Part shown: positions 33,095 through 40,457 of the stretch, one piece after another
How positions within the stretch are numbered: position 1 is the first letter of the stretch
How the letters are laid out: each line of letters begins with the position of its first letter
Assembly (NCBI RefSeq): GCF_036013935.1
Contig: NZ_CP107902.1
Coordinates: 8,217,001-8,281,000 of the forward strand
From: Streptomyces sp. NBC_00461
GTDB taxonomy: Bacteria; Actinomycetota; Actinomycetes; Streptomycetales; Streptomycetaceae
Length of the DNA: 64,000 nucleotides
Direction: 5' to 3'
The notes under the pieces: generated by a model
Databases searched by the model: none
What the model was told of the DNA's origin: nothing
Seen by the model: only the letters and a program-made list of their open reading frames with translations
Program-made: the position numbers and the translations under genes

Positions 33095-33148
33095 TTGGTA
33101 TGGACCAATCCCGGTGTCAAGGCCTGACGCCGAATTGGTCCATACCGG
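33095..33148 (-). promoter_or_regulatory. DasR-like (dre) sites in the chitinase promoter
   Basis: TTGGTATGGACCAA (33095-33108) matches the Streptomyces dre core TGGTCTAGACCA at 10 of 12 positions. TTGGTCCATACCGG (33135-33148) matches at about 9 and is the inverted counterpart of the first copy, 40 bp away. DasR, the GlcNAc-responsive GntR repressor, controls chitinase genes through such repeats, and the location upstream of the GH18 start agrees. Confidence 0.55.
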
Positions 33149-33194
33149 TGAACAAGCCGCCCCTTCCAAGGTGCCCGGGAAACCACACGCTTTC

Positions 33195-33237
33195 AGGGGC
33201 GCGGGGAACTGCGCGATCAACCACGACGAACCCGCAC
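33195..33237 (-). repeat. Dispersed intergenic repeat, copy D
   Basis: AGGGGCGCGGGGAACTGCG followed by CGATCAACCACGACGAACCC is the reverse complement of the element at 3334, with two substitutions in the GACCAGCCACG part. Here only one arm of the hairpin is present. It lies just past the 3' end of the ATP-grasp gene. Confidence 0.7.
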
Positions 33238-33249
33238 CCGGCCGCAAAC

Positions 33250-34377
33250 CTAAAGCGGCAGTACCTCACCCGCGACCTCGACGGAGTCGACCGGCGCAGG
33301 AACGGCCGGCAGCAACGCCTCGCTCGGCGCCTCGGCCCGCTGCTGCGGCAAGGTCACCGGCCGCAACTGCCGCGGCGCGGAAACCACCGTGTAGTCCTGC
33401 CCCAGGAACGGCGGAGCCATCTCGCCCGGATCCTCCCCGAGAGCCAACTGCACCGCCGCCCAAGGTGCGTTGACCCCGCACAGCGACAGCTGGTGAAGGC
33501 CGCCGGCCGGCCGCGTGTTCACATCCATCAGCACCGGCCGGTCGCCGTACATCCGGAACTGGATGTTGGACAGGTAGTGCAGCCCGAAGCTCTCCGCGAT
33601 CAGCCGCGCCGGCTCCAGCCACTGCTCGTGCAGCGTGAACCCGCGCCGCCGGCCGTTCTTGGTGCGTCCGATCGCCAGCCGCACCCGGTCGTCGGGCCCG
33701 GTGAGACAGTCCACCGACACCTCCGGCTGCTCCAGACGCGGCATCACCAGCCAGTCGACAGACTCCTCGGCCTGCCGCAGCGCCTCCACGACGAGGTCCA
33801 TCGGCACATACGGGCTCGGGAAGCCGTTCAGCTGCGCCATCGAGAACGGAGCGCGCGTGATCACACGGAAGCCCACCCCGCCCGCACCGGACGCCGGCTT
33901 GAAGCACGCCTTGTGCCCGCCCGCCTCCAACTCCTCGACGGCCGCGACGAGTTCATCCGCCGACCGCACCCGCCACCACGGCGGCACCGGTGCCCCGATC
34001 GCCTCCATGGCCTCGTAGGCGATCACCTTGTCCTCGAAGACGGCCACGGCCTCCGGCGGCGGCGCGAGCAGCGCCGTACCGGCCGCCTCGAAATCGGCGC
34101 GGTGCGCCACGATCGCCGACTGGTGCAGCCGTGGCACGAACACGTCGATCCCGCGACGCCGGCACTGGGCCAGCGCGAACTCCACGTACCCGGCGGGAGA
34201 CAGGCCTTCCGGCTCCAGGTCGGCGGTGTCGGCGGCGGCCAGCACGGGAGAGTCCGCGTCCCCGTGCGTCGCATGGATCTCGACCGCCCGATCGCTGGGA
34301 TTTCGTCGCAGCTGATCCATGAAGAACACGTTCTCCGCGTACGTGCGGTTGAGCCAGACGCGTACGCGAGAGACCAT
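33250..34377 (-). CDS. ATP-grasp family ligase-like protein
   Basis: A 375-residue protein with ATP-grasp layout. The N-terminal domain has EIHATHGDADSPVLAAAD. A central lobe has VFEDKVIAYEAMEAIGAPVP and HKACFKPASGAGGVGFRVI (ATP-binding Lys and Gly-rich loop). A C-terminal metal-binding segment follows (IQFRMYGDRPVLMDVNTRPA, with the conserved Asn-Arg). This resembles carbamoyl-phosphate-synthetase/biotin-carboxylase-type ligases that join a carboxylate to an amine or thiol. ATG at 34377 has AAAGGACG upstream. It is divergent from the metallophosphoesterase/PPTase pair. Substrates are unknown. Confidence 0.82.
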   Translation of the reverse strand: MVSRVRVWLNRTYAENVFFMDQLRRNPSDRAVEIHATHGDADSPVLAAADTADLEPEGLSPAGYVEFALAQCRRRGIDVFVPRLHQSAIVAHRADFEAAGTALLAPPPEAVAVFEDKVIAYEAMEAIGAPVPPWWRVRSADELVAAVEELEAGGHKACFKPASGAGGVGFRVITRAPFSMAQLNGFPSPYVPMDLVVEALRQAEESVDWLVMPRLEQPEVSVDCLTGPDDRVRLAIGRTKNGRRRGFTLHEQWLEPARLIAESFGLHYLSNIQFRMYGDRPVLMDVNTRPAGGLHQLSLCGVNAPWAAVQLALGEDPGEMAPPFLGQDYTVVSAPRQLRPVTLPQQRAEAPSEALLPAVPAPVDSVEVAGEVLPL

Positions 34378-34664
34378 GCAGGGCCGTCCTTTCACGGTTC
34401 GCGGGCACGGCGGAGCAGCCCGTGCCCGGGCAGGGGAGCTGGAGGGTCACCAAACCGCCCCTGTCCGAGGGGTTTTGTGGTGGTGGTGTCGGGGCGATCA
34501 TACGGCTTCGCGGAGGCCGCACGTGCAACGTACGTGTTACGGATTCCCCTCGCGGATCCTCCGATCGTGCCGCCTTGTCCCGCACCGGCGACATGTGTTC
34601 TCGTGGTCCCGTTCATGCGTGCGCCGGGTGGGCGTGCGCGGGGGGTGTACGGAGGGGGAGGGAC

Positions 34665-35525
34665 GTGACGTCGACGGCCGGTGGTGCCGGACAACTGCTG
34701 GCCATCAGCGACCTGCACATCGGATACGCCGAGAACCGCGCCCTGGTCGAGGCCATGCGCCCCGAGTCGGACGAGGACTGGCTGCTCGTGGCCGGCGACG
34801 TCTCCGAGACCGTGTCCGACATCCGCTGGACCCTGGAAACCCTCGCGGGCCGCTTCCGCAAGGTCATCTGGGCGCCGGGCAACCACGAACTCTGGACCCA
34901 CCCGAAGGACCCCGTCACCCTGCGCGGCGTCGCCCGCTACGAACACCTCGTCGCCATGTGCCGCGAGCTGGGCGTCACGACACCCGAGGACCCCTATCCC
35001 GTGTGGCAGAGCCCCGACGGCCCCGTGGCCGTGGCACCGCTCTTCCTCCTCTACGACTACTCGTTCCTGCCCGACGGCTGCGTCACCAAGGAACAGGGAC
35101 TGGAGTACGCGCACGGGACCGGCATCGTGTGCAACGACGAGTACCTGCTCCACCCCGACCCCTACCCCAGCCGCGAGGCCTGGTGCCGGGCCCGCGTCGC
35201 CGAGACCGAACGCAGGCTCACCGCGCTCCCCGCCGACCTGCCCACCGTCCTCGTCAACCACTACCCACTGGACCGGCACCCCTGTGACGTCCTGTGGTAC
35301 CCCGAATTCGCCATGTGGTGCGGCACGGACCTGACCGCGGACTGGCACCGGCGCTTCAGGGTCGAGACGATGGTCTACGGACACCTCCACATCCCGCGGA
35401 CCACCTGGCACGAGGGAGTCCGCTTCGAGGAGGTCTCCGTCGGCTACCCCCGGGAGTGGCGCAAGCGGGCGGAGCCACCGGGGAGACTGCGCCGCGTACT
35501 GCCGAAGGAGGTCGGGGTCGGGTGA
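34665..35525 (+). CDS. Cytoplasmic metallophosphoesterase
   Basis: A 286-residue calcineurin-like phosphoesterase with metal motifs LLAISDLHIGYAENR, LLVAGDVSETV, IWAPGNHELWTHPKD, TVLVNHYPLDRHP and METMVYGHLHIPRT-like text (VETMVYGHLHIPRTTWHE). There is no signal peptide. GTG at 34665 follows a GGAGGGGGAGGGA ribosome site. Its stop overlaps the PPTase start by four bases (GTGA), a strong sign of functional coupling. In S. coelicolor a similar gene precedes the PPTase gene SCO6673, as I recall. It might hydrolyse a CoA-related or carrier-protein phosphoester, which is inference only. Confidence 0.88.
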   Translation: MTSTAGGAGQLLAISDLHIGYAENRALVEAMRPESDEDWLLVAGDVSETVSDIRWTLETLAGRFRKVIWAPGNHELWTHPKDPVTLRGVARYEHLVAMCRELGVTTPEDPYPVWQSPDGPVAVAPLFLLYDYSFLPDGCVTKEQGLEYAHGTGIVCNDEYLLHPDPYPSREAWCRARVAETERRLTALPADLPTVLVNHYPLDRHPCDVLWYPEFAMWCGTDLTADWHRRFRVETMVYGHLHIPRTTWHEGVRFEEVSVGYPREWRKRAEPPGRLRRVLPKEVGVG

Positions 35526-36205
35526 TCGAGGAGCTGCTGCCGGACGAGGTGGTGGCCGTGGAGGTGCACGGCGACGACGGGAGCGAGCCCGCGCCGCTGT
35601 ACCCCGAGGAGGCCGAGGTCGTCGCGCAGGCGGTCGACAAACGCCGCCGCGAGTTCGCCCTCGTACGTGCCTGCGCACGCCGCGCCATGGACAAGCTCGG
35701 CGTGCCGCCGCAGCCCGTCCTGCCCGGCGAACGCGGGGCGCCGCACTGGCCGCACGGCCTGGCCGGCAGCATGACCCACTGCGACGGCTACGCCGCCGCC
35801 GCCCTGGTCCGCGCCACCGACGTCGCCTCCCTCGGCATCGACGCCGAACCCCACCAGCCGCTCCCGGAGGGCGTCCTGGAGGCCGTCTCCCTGCCCGCCG
35901 AAGGCGCCAGGCTGCGCCGGCTGGCCGCGCAGCATCCCGGGATCCACTGGGACCGGCTGCTGTTCAGCGCCAAGGAATCCGTCTACAAGGCGTGGTTCCC
36001 CCTCACCCGACAGTGGCTGGAGTTCACGGAAGCCGACATCGAGATGTCCGTCGGCCCCGGCGAGCCGTTGCACGGCCGCTTCCGCGCCCAACTCCTCGTC
36101 CCCGGCCCGCTGGTCGGCGGCCGGCGCCTCGGTCACTTCGAGGGCCGGTGGACCGTCCAGCGGGGGCTGGTGGCAACGGCGATCACGGTGCCGCACACGC
36201 CCTGA
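35522..36205 (+). CDS. 4'-phosphopantetheinyl transferase, Sfp type
   Basis: A 227-residue enzyme that moves the phosphopantetheine arm of CoA onto carrier proteins of polyketide, peptide or fatty-acid synthases. Sequence marks: SMTHCDGYAAAALVRATDVA, the Mg-binding ASLGIDAEPHQPLPEG and the signature WDRLLFSAKESVYKAWFPLT. This is the EntD-like branch of Sfp enzymes and the full normal length. GTG start inside the metallophosphoesterase stop. No biosynthetic cluster is next to it, so it likely serves carriers elsewhere in the genome. Confidence 0.93.
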   Translation: MIEELLPDEVVAVEVHGDDGSEPAPLYPEEAEVVAQAVDKRRREFALVRACARRAMDKLGVPPQPVLPGERGAPHWPHGLAGSMTHCDGYAAAALVRATDVASLGIDAEPHQPLPEGVLEAVSLPAEGARLRRLAAQHPGIHWDRLLFSAKESVYKAWFPLTRQWLEFTEADIEMSVGPGEPLHGRFRAQLLVPGPLVGGRRLGHFEGRWTVQRGLVATAITVPHTP

Positions 36206-36222
36206 GCCCCCGCCGGCACACG

Positions 36223-36450
36223 TCACGGCTCGGGGCACCAGCTCTGCAGCAGCCGGAAGAACTCCTCCTCGTTCCCCCTCAACCCCGCGGCCGCCAGCGC
36301 CTGCTCCGCCTCGGCGAGCACGCCGGGCGGCACGACGGGTGGTCGGCCGGAGCCAGGGGGACCGTCGAAGGCGGCTCGAACGGTGTGCAGCAGCCGGACA
36401 TAAGCCTGTACGGCGGTGCGCTCCTGGTCGGTCAGTACGGCTGTGGGCAT
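36223..36450 (-). CDS. Small conserved hypothetical protein
   Basis: A 75-residue mainly helical protein (VLTDQERTAVQAYVRLLHTV ... LAEAEQALAAAGLRGNEEEF, ending WCPEP). I do not recognise a family. ATG at 36450 has GGGGAGAG seven bases upstream, and codon usage is typical, so I think it is real. It converges on the PPTase gene with a 17-base gap. Confidence 0.6.
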   Translation of the reverse strand: MPTAVLTDQERTAVQAYVRLLHTVRAAFDGPPGSGRPPVVPPGVLAEAEQALAAAGLRGNEEEFFRLLQSWCPEP

Positions 36451-36691
36451 GTGTCGGCTCTCCCCGTGTCGGCGTCGTCGTCCCGCGCGCCCGTCGGCGC
36501 GCACGCCCCGCACAGGGGGGCGCAACTCCAGCTTGCCGCCCGCCACTGACAATCGGGTTCCCGAACGCGTCCCTTCGCCCGCTTAGCGGAGGCGAAACCT
36601 TCCCGAAACCCCACGTGGGACAGCCGCTCTACATTGGATGGCAAGGGCTTCCGGCCGCTTGTGCGGCCGCCACGGAACGGGAGGCGAGTGC

Positions 36692-37735
36692 GTGGTCGAC
36701 GTCCCGCCCCGGCGCCCGGTGCGCGCCGTACGGCTGCGACCGGTGGGCGACGGGGAACTCGAGTTGCAGTACCGCGTGGTGCACGGCTACCGGCGAGCCT
36801 TCCGCATGGCCGGCGAGGGCCCGGCGCTCGTCCTCGTCCACGGCATCGGGGACTCCTCGGAGACCTGGGCCGAGTTGATCCCCGACCTCGCCCGGACGCA
36901 CACCGTGATCGCCCCCGACCTGCTCGGTCACGGCGCCTCGGACAAACCGCGCGCGGACTACTCGGTGGCCGCCTACGCGAACGGCGTACGGGATCTGCTC
37001 ACCACCCTCGGTATCGAGTCGGCGACCCTGGTCGGGCACTCGCTGGGCGGAGGCGTGGCCATGCAGTTCGCCTACCAGTTCCCCGAGCGCACCGAGCGGC
37101 TCGTCCTGGTCAGCGCGGGCGGCGTCGGCCGCGAGGTCAACCCCGTTCTGCGGCTGGTCTCCCTGCCCGGAGCCCACCTGATGCTGTCCACGCTGCGGTT
37201 GCCCGGGATGCGACTCCAAGTGGGGCTCGTGGCACGTCTGATGAGGCTCCTGGACACCGACCTCGGCCAGGACGCCCCCGAACTCCTCACCCTCGTCGAC
37301 GCGTTGCCCGACGAGACCTCCCGCAACGCCTTCATCCGCACCCTGCGCGCGGTCGTCGACTGGCGCGGCCAGGTCGTCACCATGCTCGACCGGTGCTATC
37401 TCACCGAGGGCATGCCGACCATGCTGATGTGGGGCGACCGCGACAGCGTGGTGCCGGTGCGACACGCGTTCGGGGCACACGAGGCGATGCCGGGCAGCCG
37501 CCTGGAGATATTCGAGGACGCCGGGCACTTCCCGTTCCACAGCGACCCCATGCGCTTCGTCTCGCTGATCGAGGACTTCACGGCGAGCACGACACCCGCC
37601 CACTGGAGCCGAGAACACTGGCGGAAGCTGCTCGTCGAGGGCCGGCCCGCCACCGGCGCCGGGCGGCCGGACACGGCCCGCAACCGGGAGGTGGAACGCG
37701 AACTGAGGGAGGCGAGTGAACGCAGCGCCACCTGA
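36692..37735 (+). CDS. Alpha/beta hydrolase
   Basis: A 347-residue hydrolase of the classical fold: ALVLVHGIGDSSETW (oxyanion hole), DLLGHGASDKPRADYS, the nucleophile elbow LVGHSLGGGVAMQFA, PTMLMWGDRDSVVPVRH (acid) and DAGHFPFHSDP (histidine). No leader peptide. GTG at 36692 has GGGAGG at the right distance, while an earlier ATG at 36638 would add an Arg-rich tail without a ribosome site. Likely an esterase, haloperoxidase-like or C-C hydrolase. Specificity is unknown. Confidence 0.88.
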   Translation: MVDVPPRRPVRAVRLRPVGDGELELQYRVVHGYRRAFRMAGEGPALVLVHGIGDSSETWAELIPDLARTHTVIAPDLLGHGASDKPRADYSVAAYANGVRDLLTTLGIESATLVGHSLGGGVAMQFAYQFPERTERLVLVSAGGVGREVNPVLRLVSLPGAHLMLSTLRLPGMRLQVGLVARLMRLLDTDLGQDAPELLTLVDALPDETSRNAFIRTLRAVVDWRGQVVTMLDRCYLTEGMPTMLMWGDRDSVVPVRHAFGAHEAMPGSRLEIFEDAGHFPFHSDPMRFVSLIEDFTASTTPAHWSREHWRKLLVEGRPATGAGRPDTARNREVERELREASERSAT

Positions 37736-37813
37736 CCCGGCACTCGTGGTCGCGCGTCACGTACCCCTCTCAGCGGCATGCGACATTCCACTGCGCGCCC
37801 GACCCGCGACCGC

Positions 37814-38380
37814 TCAGCCCTGCGGCCCGACATACCCCAACGACGCCTCGATCCGCCCCGCCAGATGATCGCGCTGCACCGGCCCGCGCAACCCCGAACC
37901 CGGAAGCCGCGTACGGCACTTGCTGGCGAGGAGCAGGCCGAAGGTCTCGGCCTCCTGCTCGTCGGCCAGGTCGAAGCGACTGCGGGCGGCCACGGTGCGG
38001 ACGGCGGCACTCAGGTCGGCGCCGTCGCTGAGCAGCCGGGCCGCGACCTTGGCGCCCTCGACGTGATGGCCGCCGTGCCCGGCCTTGATGTGCCACAGCT
38101 CGTGCCCGAGGATCACCAACTGGTGGTCCGGCGCGGTCCGTTCCTCGATCACGACGAGGTCCTGGTCGGCCATGTCGAGCCACAGCCCGCTCGCGGTGCC
38201 GGTCGGGAAGGCGGCCGTACGGAAGTGGACGGGCCGGCCGCGGCGCCTGCTCATCGCGTCGCACAGTGCGCCGTACAGGTCCGCGGGCCGGGCCGGTGCG
38301 GCAAGGGTGAGCTCCGCGACCAGCTCCGCGCACAGGCGGCGCATGTCCTTGCCGATGCCCCCACCTCTCCCCAGGCTCAC
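37814..38380 (-). CDS. ImmA/IrrE-type metallopeptidase domain protein
   Basis: A 188-residue protein with a zinc-peptidase motif LVILGHELWHIKAGHGG and downstream DEQEAETFGLLLASK, the usual third ligand. Such proteins cleave or otherwise relieve partner HTH repressors. Its GTG overlaps the stop of the HTH gene (GTGA), so the pair is translated together, as in many Streptomyces regulator/peptidase modules. The target and inducing signal are unknown. Confidence 0.85.
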   Translation of the reverse strand: MSLGRGGGIGKDMRRLCAELVAELTLAAPARPADLYGALCDAMSRRRGRPVHFRTAAFPTGTASGLWLDMADQDLVVIEERTAPDHQLVILGHELWHIKAGHGGHHVEGAKVAARLLSDGADLSAAVRTVAARSRFDLADEQEAETFGLLLASKCRTRLPGSGLRGPVQRDHLAGRIEASLGYVGPQG

Positions 38381-39030
38381 GACTCGGGCCGCTTGACGCT
38401 CTCCAGGAGCATGTCCAGCCATTCCGCCACCTTGTCGCGGTGCTGGTCGGTGGGCAGCTGCGCGGCCCGCCAGGCGATCCCGCGGACGCCGTGGTCCTGC
38501 AGCAGCCGCTCCAGCGGGTCGTCGACGGCCGCGGCCGCCTCCCGCTCGGCGAGCTTGTGCAGGAGTTCCTGCTCGGTGCTCTGCAGGGCGCCCGTGAGGG
38601 CCTCGGGATCCTCGGCCGTGAGGAATCCGGCGTGCACCCGGAAGAACCGCTGGATGGCGTCGCAGTGCTCCATGGTGGGACGCCGGTCGCCGTTGATGAG
38701 TGCGCCCGCCTGCTGGCGGGACATGCCCGCGCCGTCGGCGATCTCCTGCTGGGTGTACTTGCGCCCGTTGGGCTTGAGCCGGGTGCGGCGCAGCAGGTCC
38801 AGTCGCTGCAGGAAGCGTGCCTGCACATCGGGCTCGCCCGCCGGTCGTCCGCTCAGCAGGGCCCGGACCACCGGTTCGGGGACGCCGGAGGCAGCGGACA
38901 GCCGGCCGGTGTCGAAGACCTCCGCATGCGGCACGGCGAGCCGGTCGGCGAGCGCGGTGACGCGAGCGACGACGGCCGGCAGCGCTGCGGTCGTCGCCGT
39001 GGTGCCCGGCCCCTCGAAGCCATCCGTCAC
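38377..39030 (-). CDS. HTH (XRE-type) regulator paired with the ImmA/IrrE peptidase
   Basis: A 217-residue DNA-binding protein. The XRE helix-turn-helix lies near residues 85-140 (KYTQQEIADGAGMSRQQAGA, then LINGDRRPTMEHCDAIQRFF). The C-terminal half is helical and acidic (LLHKLAEREAAAAVDD). I chose GTG at 39030, which has GTAGGAGAT eight bases upstream. Longer in-frame starts exist up to 39132. Upstream lie a TTCTCACA direct repeat (39048-39072) and the palindrome GCCACAACTGTGGC (39126-39139), both possible binding sites. Confidence 0.85.
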   Translation of the reverse strand: MTDGFEGPGTTATTAALPAVVARVTALADRLAVPHAEVFDTGRLSAASGVPEPVVRALLSGRPAGEPDVQARFLQRLDLLRRTRLKPNGRKYTQQEIADGAGMSRQQAGALINGDRRPTMEHCDAIQRFFRVHAGFLTAEDPEALTGALQSTEQELLHKLAEREAAAAVDDPLERLLQDHGVRGIAWRAAQLPTDQHRDKVAEWLDMLLESVKRPES

Positions 39031-39125
39031 CGACAGATCTCCTACGTTTCTCACAGGCTTCTCACAAGCGGTTGCCGTGAACTCGACGGAGATTACCGGG
39101 TAGTTCGAACTCGCATCCAGGTGTC

Positions 39126-39207
39126 GCCACAACTGTGGCCAATTTCAGCCGTCAACCAGCATGAAATGCCACGATAGTTGACACGACTCAGGTCGGGGCC
39201 GCAGGAT
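39126..39207 (+). promoter_or_regulatory. Operator palindrome and promoter before the MmyB-like gene
   Basis: GCCACA-AC-TGTGGC (39126-39139) is a clean inverted repeat. Downstream, TTGACA (39178-39183) and CAGGAT (39202-39207) with an 18-base spacer make a fair sigma-70 promoter pointing to the gene at 39254, with a leader of about 40 bases. Confidence 0.45.
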
Positions 39208-39253
39208 CAAGGCGCCGCGTGAAGGCCGCAGAGGCAAGAGGGGTGACCTCCCG

Positions 39254-39916
39254 ATGGCGCATCAGGCAGGAGGGCAGCGGTCGGTACCGCGGCCCGTCCC
39301 CGAGAGTCTCGACGCCCAGGCGTATCTGCAGGACTACGCCACCCTCCTGGAGGCCGTCCCTTTTCCGTCCGTCGTCCTCGACCACCGCTGGGACGTTGTT
39401 CTCTCCAACAATGCTTTCGCGTCACTTTTCCGCGAGGTGGGCCCGCACCCGACTGCCATGCCGGGTGAGAACTTCCTCAGATTCGTCCTCTTCCACCCGG
39501 ACGCGGCCACGGTCCTCGGCGAGCACGAGTCGAGCTGGTTCCTGCCGATGCTGGCGCACTTCGCCGCCGCCGTCGAGCAGTACGGCCACGACCACGGACT
39601 GCAGTCCATCCGCCGCGACATCGCCCAGGACCCGATCATGGAGGCCGCCTACCGGCAGGGGCTGCCGCACTGGATCCGCGCGGTCGGTGAACAGGCCGTG
39701 GCGCACGACGGCGCCGTACGCCCCCTGATGCACCCCGATCCTCGCTGGGGCGCCACCGACTGCCGGGTGGTGGACGAGACGCCGAGGACGCTGCAGGGCA
39801 TGGGGTACACGCGGATGACGCTGGTCCTGCGGGAGACCCGCCGCGACCGGGCCAAGGCTCGTAGGCCGCGCCCTGTGGCGGCACACCTGAGGGTCGTGCC
39901 GGCCCCCGGGTCCTGA
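39254..39916 (+). CDS. Stand-alone MmyB-like ligand-binding domain protein
   Basis: A 220-residue protein that looks like the PAS-like sensory half of MmyB-type regulators (FPSVVLDHRWDVVLSNNAFA ... GENFLRFVLFHPDAATVL ... YGHDHGLQSIRRDIAQDP ... GMGYTRMTLVLRE). Normally this domain follows an N-terminal XRE helix-turn-helix, and here no HTH is encoded. The first 25 residues are short and disordered. It is divergent from the HTH/ImmA pair and could sense a fatty-acid-like ligand and act through a partner, possibly that HTH protein (inference). Confidence 0.75.
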   Translation: MAHQAGGQRSVPRPVPESLDAQAYLQDYATLLEAVPFPSVVLDHRWDVVLSNNAFASLFREVGPHPTAMPGENFLRFVLFHPDAATVLGEHESSWFLPMLAHFAAAVEQYGHDHGLQSIRRDIAQDPIMEAAYRQGLPHWIRAVGEQAVAHDGAVRPLMHPDPRWGATDCRVVDETPRTLQGMGYTRMTLVLRETRRDRAKARRPRPVAAHLRVVPAPGS

Positions 39917-40110
39917 CCGCCACCAGGGCCATCAGTGCGGGGCGATCATCAGGACGAGCGGGATGGTCCCGGCAGGGGACCAGCCGTGCGCCGCGGAACC
40001 GTGCGGGCCGCCCCCGCTCCAGCACGGCGGCGAAGTCCGGGCCCCTGGTGAGGGATCCGGCGAGATTGCGCGGGGTCGGCGGAGGCGGTCACCCGGCCGC
40101 GCGCGTTCAC

Positions 40111-40347
40111 CAGGTGGGCCGGCCCCGGCGGCTCCTGCTCGTTCTCGTCAACTCCCTCAGCCCCGACCGCAGTGCCGGCTGGCCGCCGCCCGGATTCACG
40201 CTCCGCTGGTGGTCCGTCAACATGACCCGCCCGCAGCAGGCACCGGTGGTGAACGTGGTCGCGGCCGTGCTCGTGCTGCTGTCCGTCGTCCCGATCTACG
40301 TGGCTCAGCGGCTCTCGGCGGACACGGCCACGGGGAGCCGGGTGTGA
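40111..40347 (+). pseudogene. Internally deleted relic of a PotC-type ABC permease
   Basis: The translated text joins an N-terminal piece typical of spermidine/putrescine-type permeases (LVNSLSPDRSAGWPPPGFTL then RWW) directly to a C-terminal piece (APVVNVVAAVLVLLSVVPIY, ending VAQRLSAD). All of the central membrane segments and the EAA loop are missing, so at least 200 residues were deleted. There is no ribosome site. The first membrane helix is also shortened. The 130 bases before it (39917-40047) contain no gene I can defend and may be further debris. Presumably the importer once belonged to the hydroxyproline operon downstream. Confidence 0.7.
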
Positions 40348-40402
40348 GCGCTGGTCTGGGCTGCTGTTGCGGGCCGTTCCAGGCCATTCTCAGGGCAGGC
40401 GG

Positions 40403-40457
40403 TATGTGACATAGTACTGATGTGAAGTCAGCGCTATGTGACATGGTACTGACGTGG
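40403..40457 (+). promoter_or_regulatory. Direct-repeat operator at the hydroxyproline operon start
   Basis: TATGTGACATAGTACTGATG (40403 on) is repeated at 40435 as TATGTGACATGGTACTGACG, 32 bp apart with 20 of 23 positions equal. Each copy starts with the palindrome TATGT-G-ACAT(A/G), the size of a GntR/FCD half-operator pair. The second copy runs into the GTG start at 40454, where no ribosome site is seen, so the mRNA is probably leaderless. The likely ligand is the GntR protein encoded at 45287. Confidence 0.65.
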
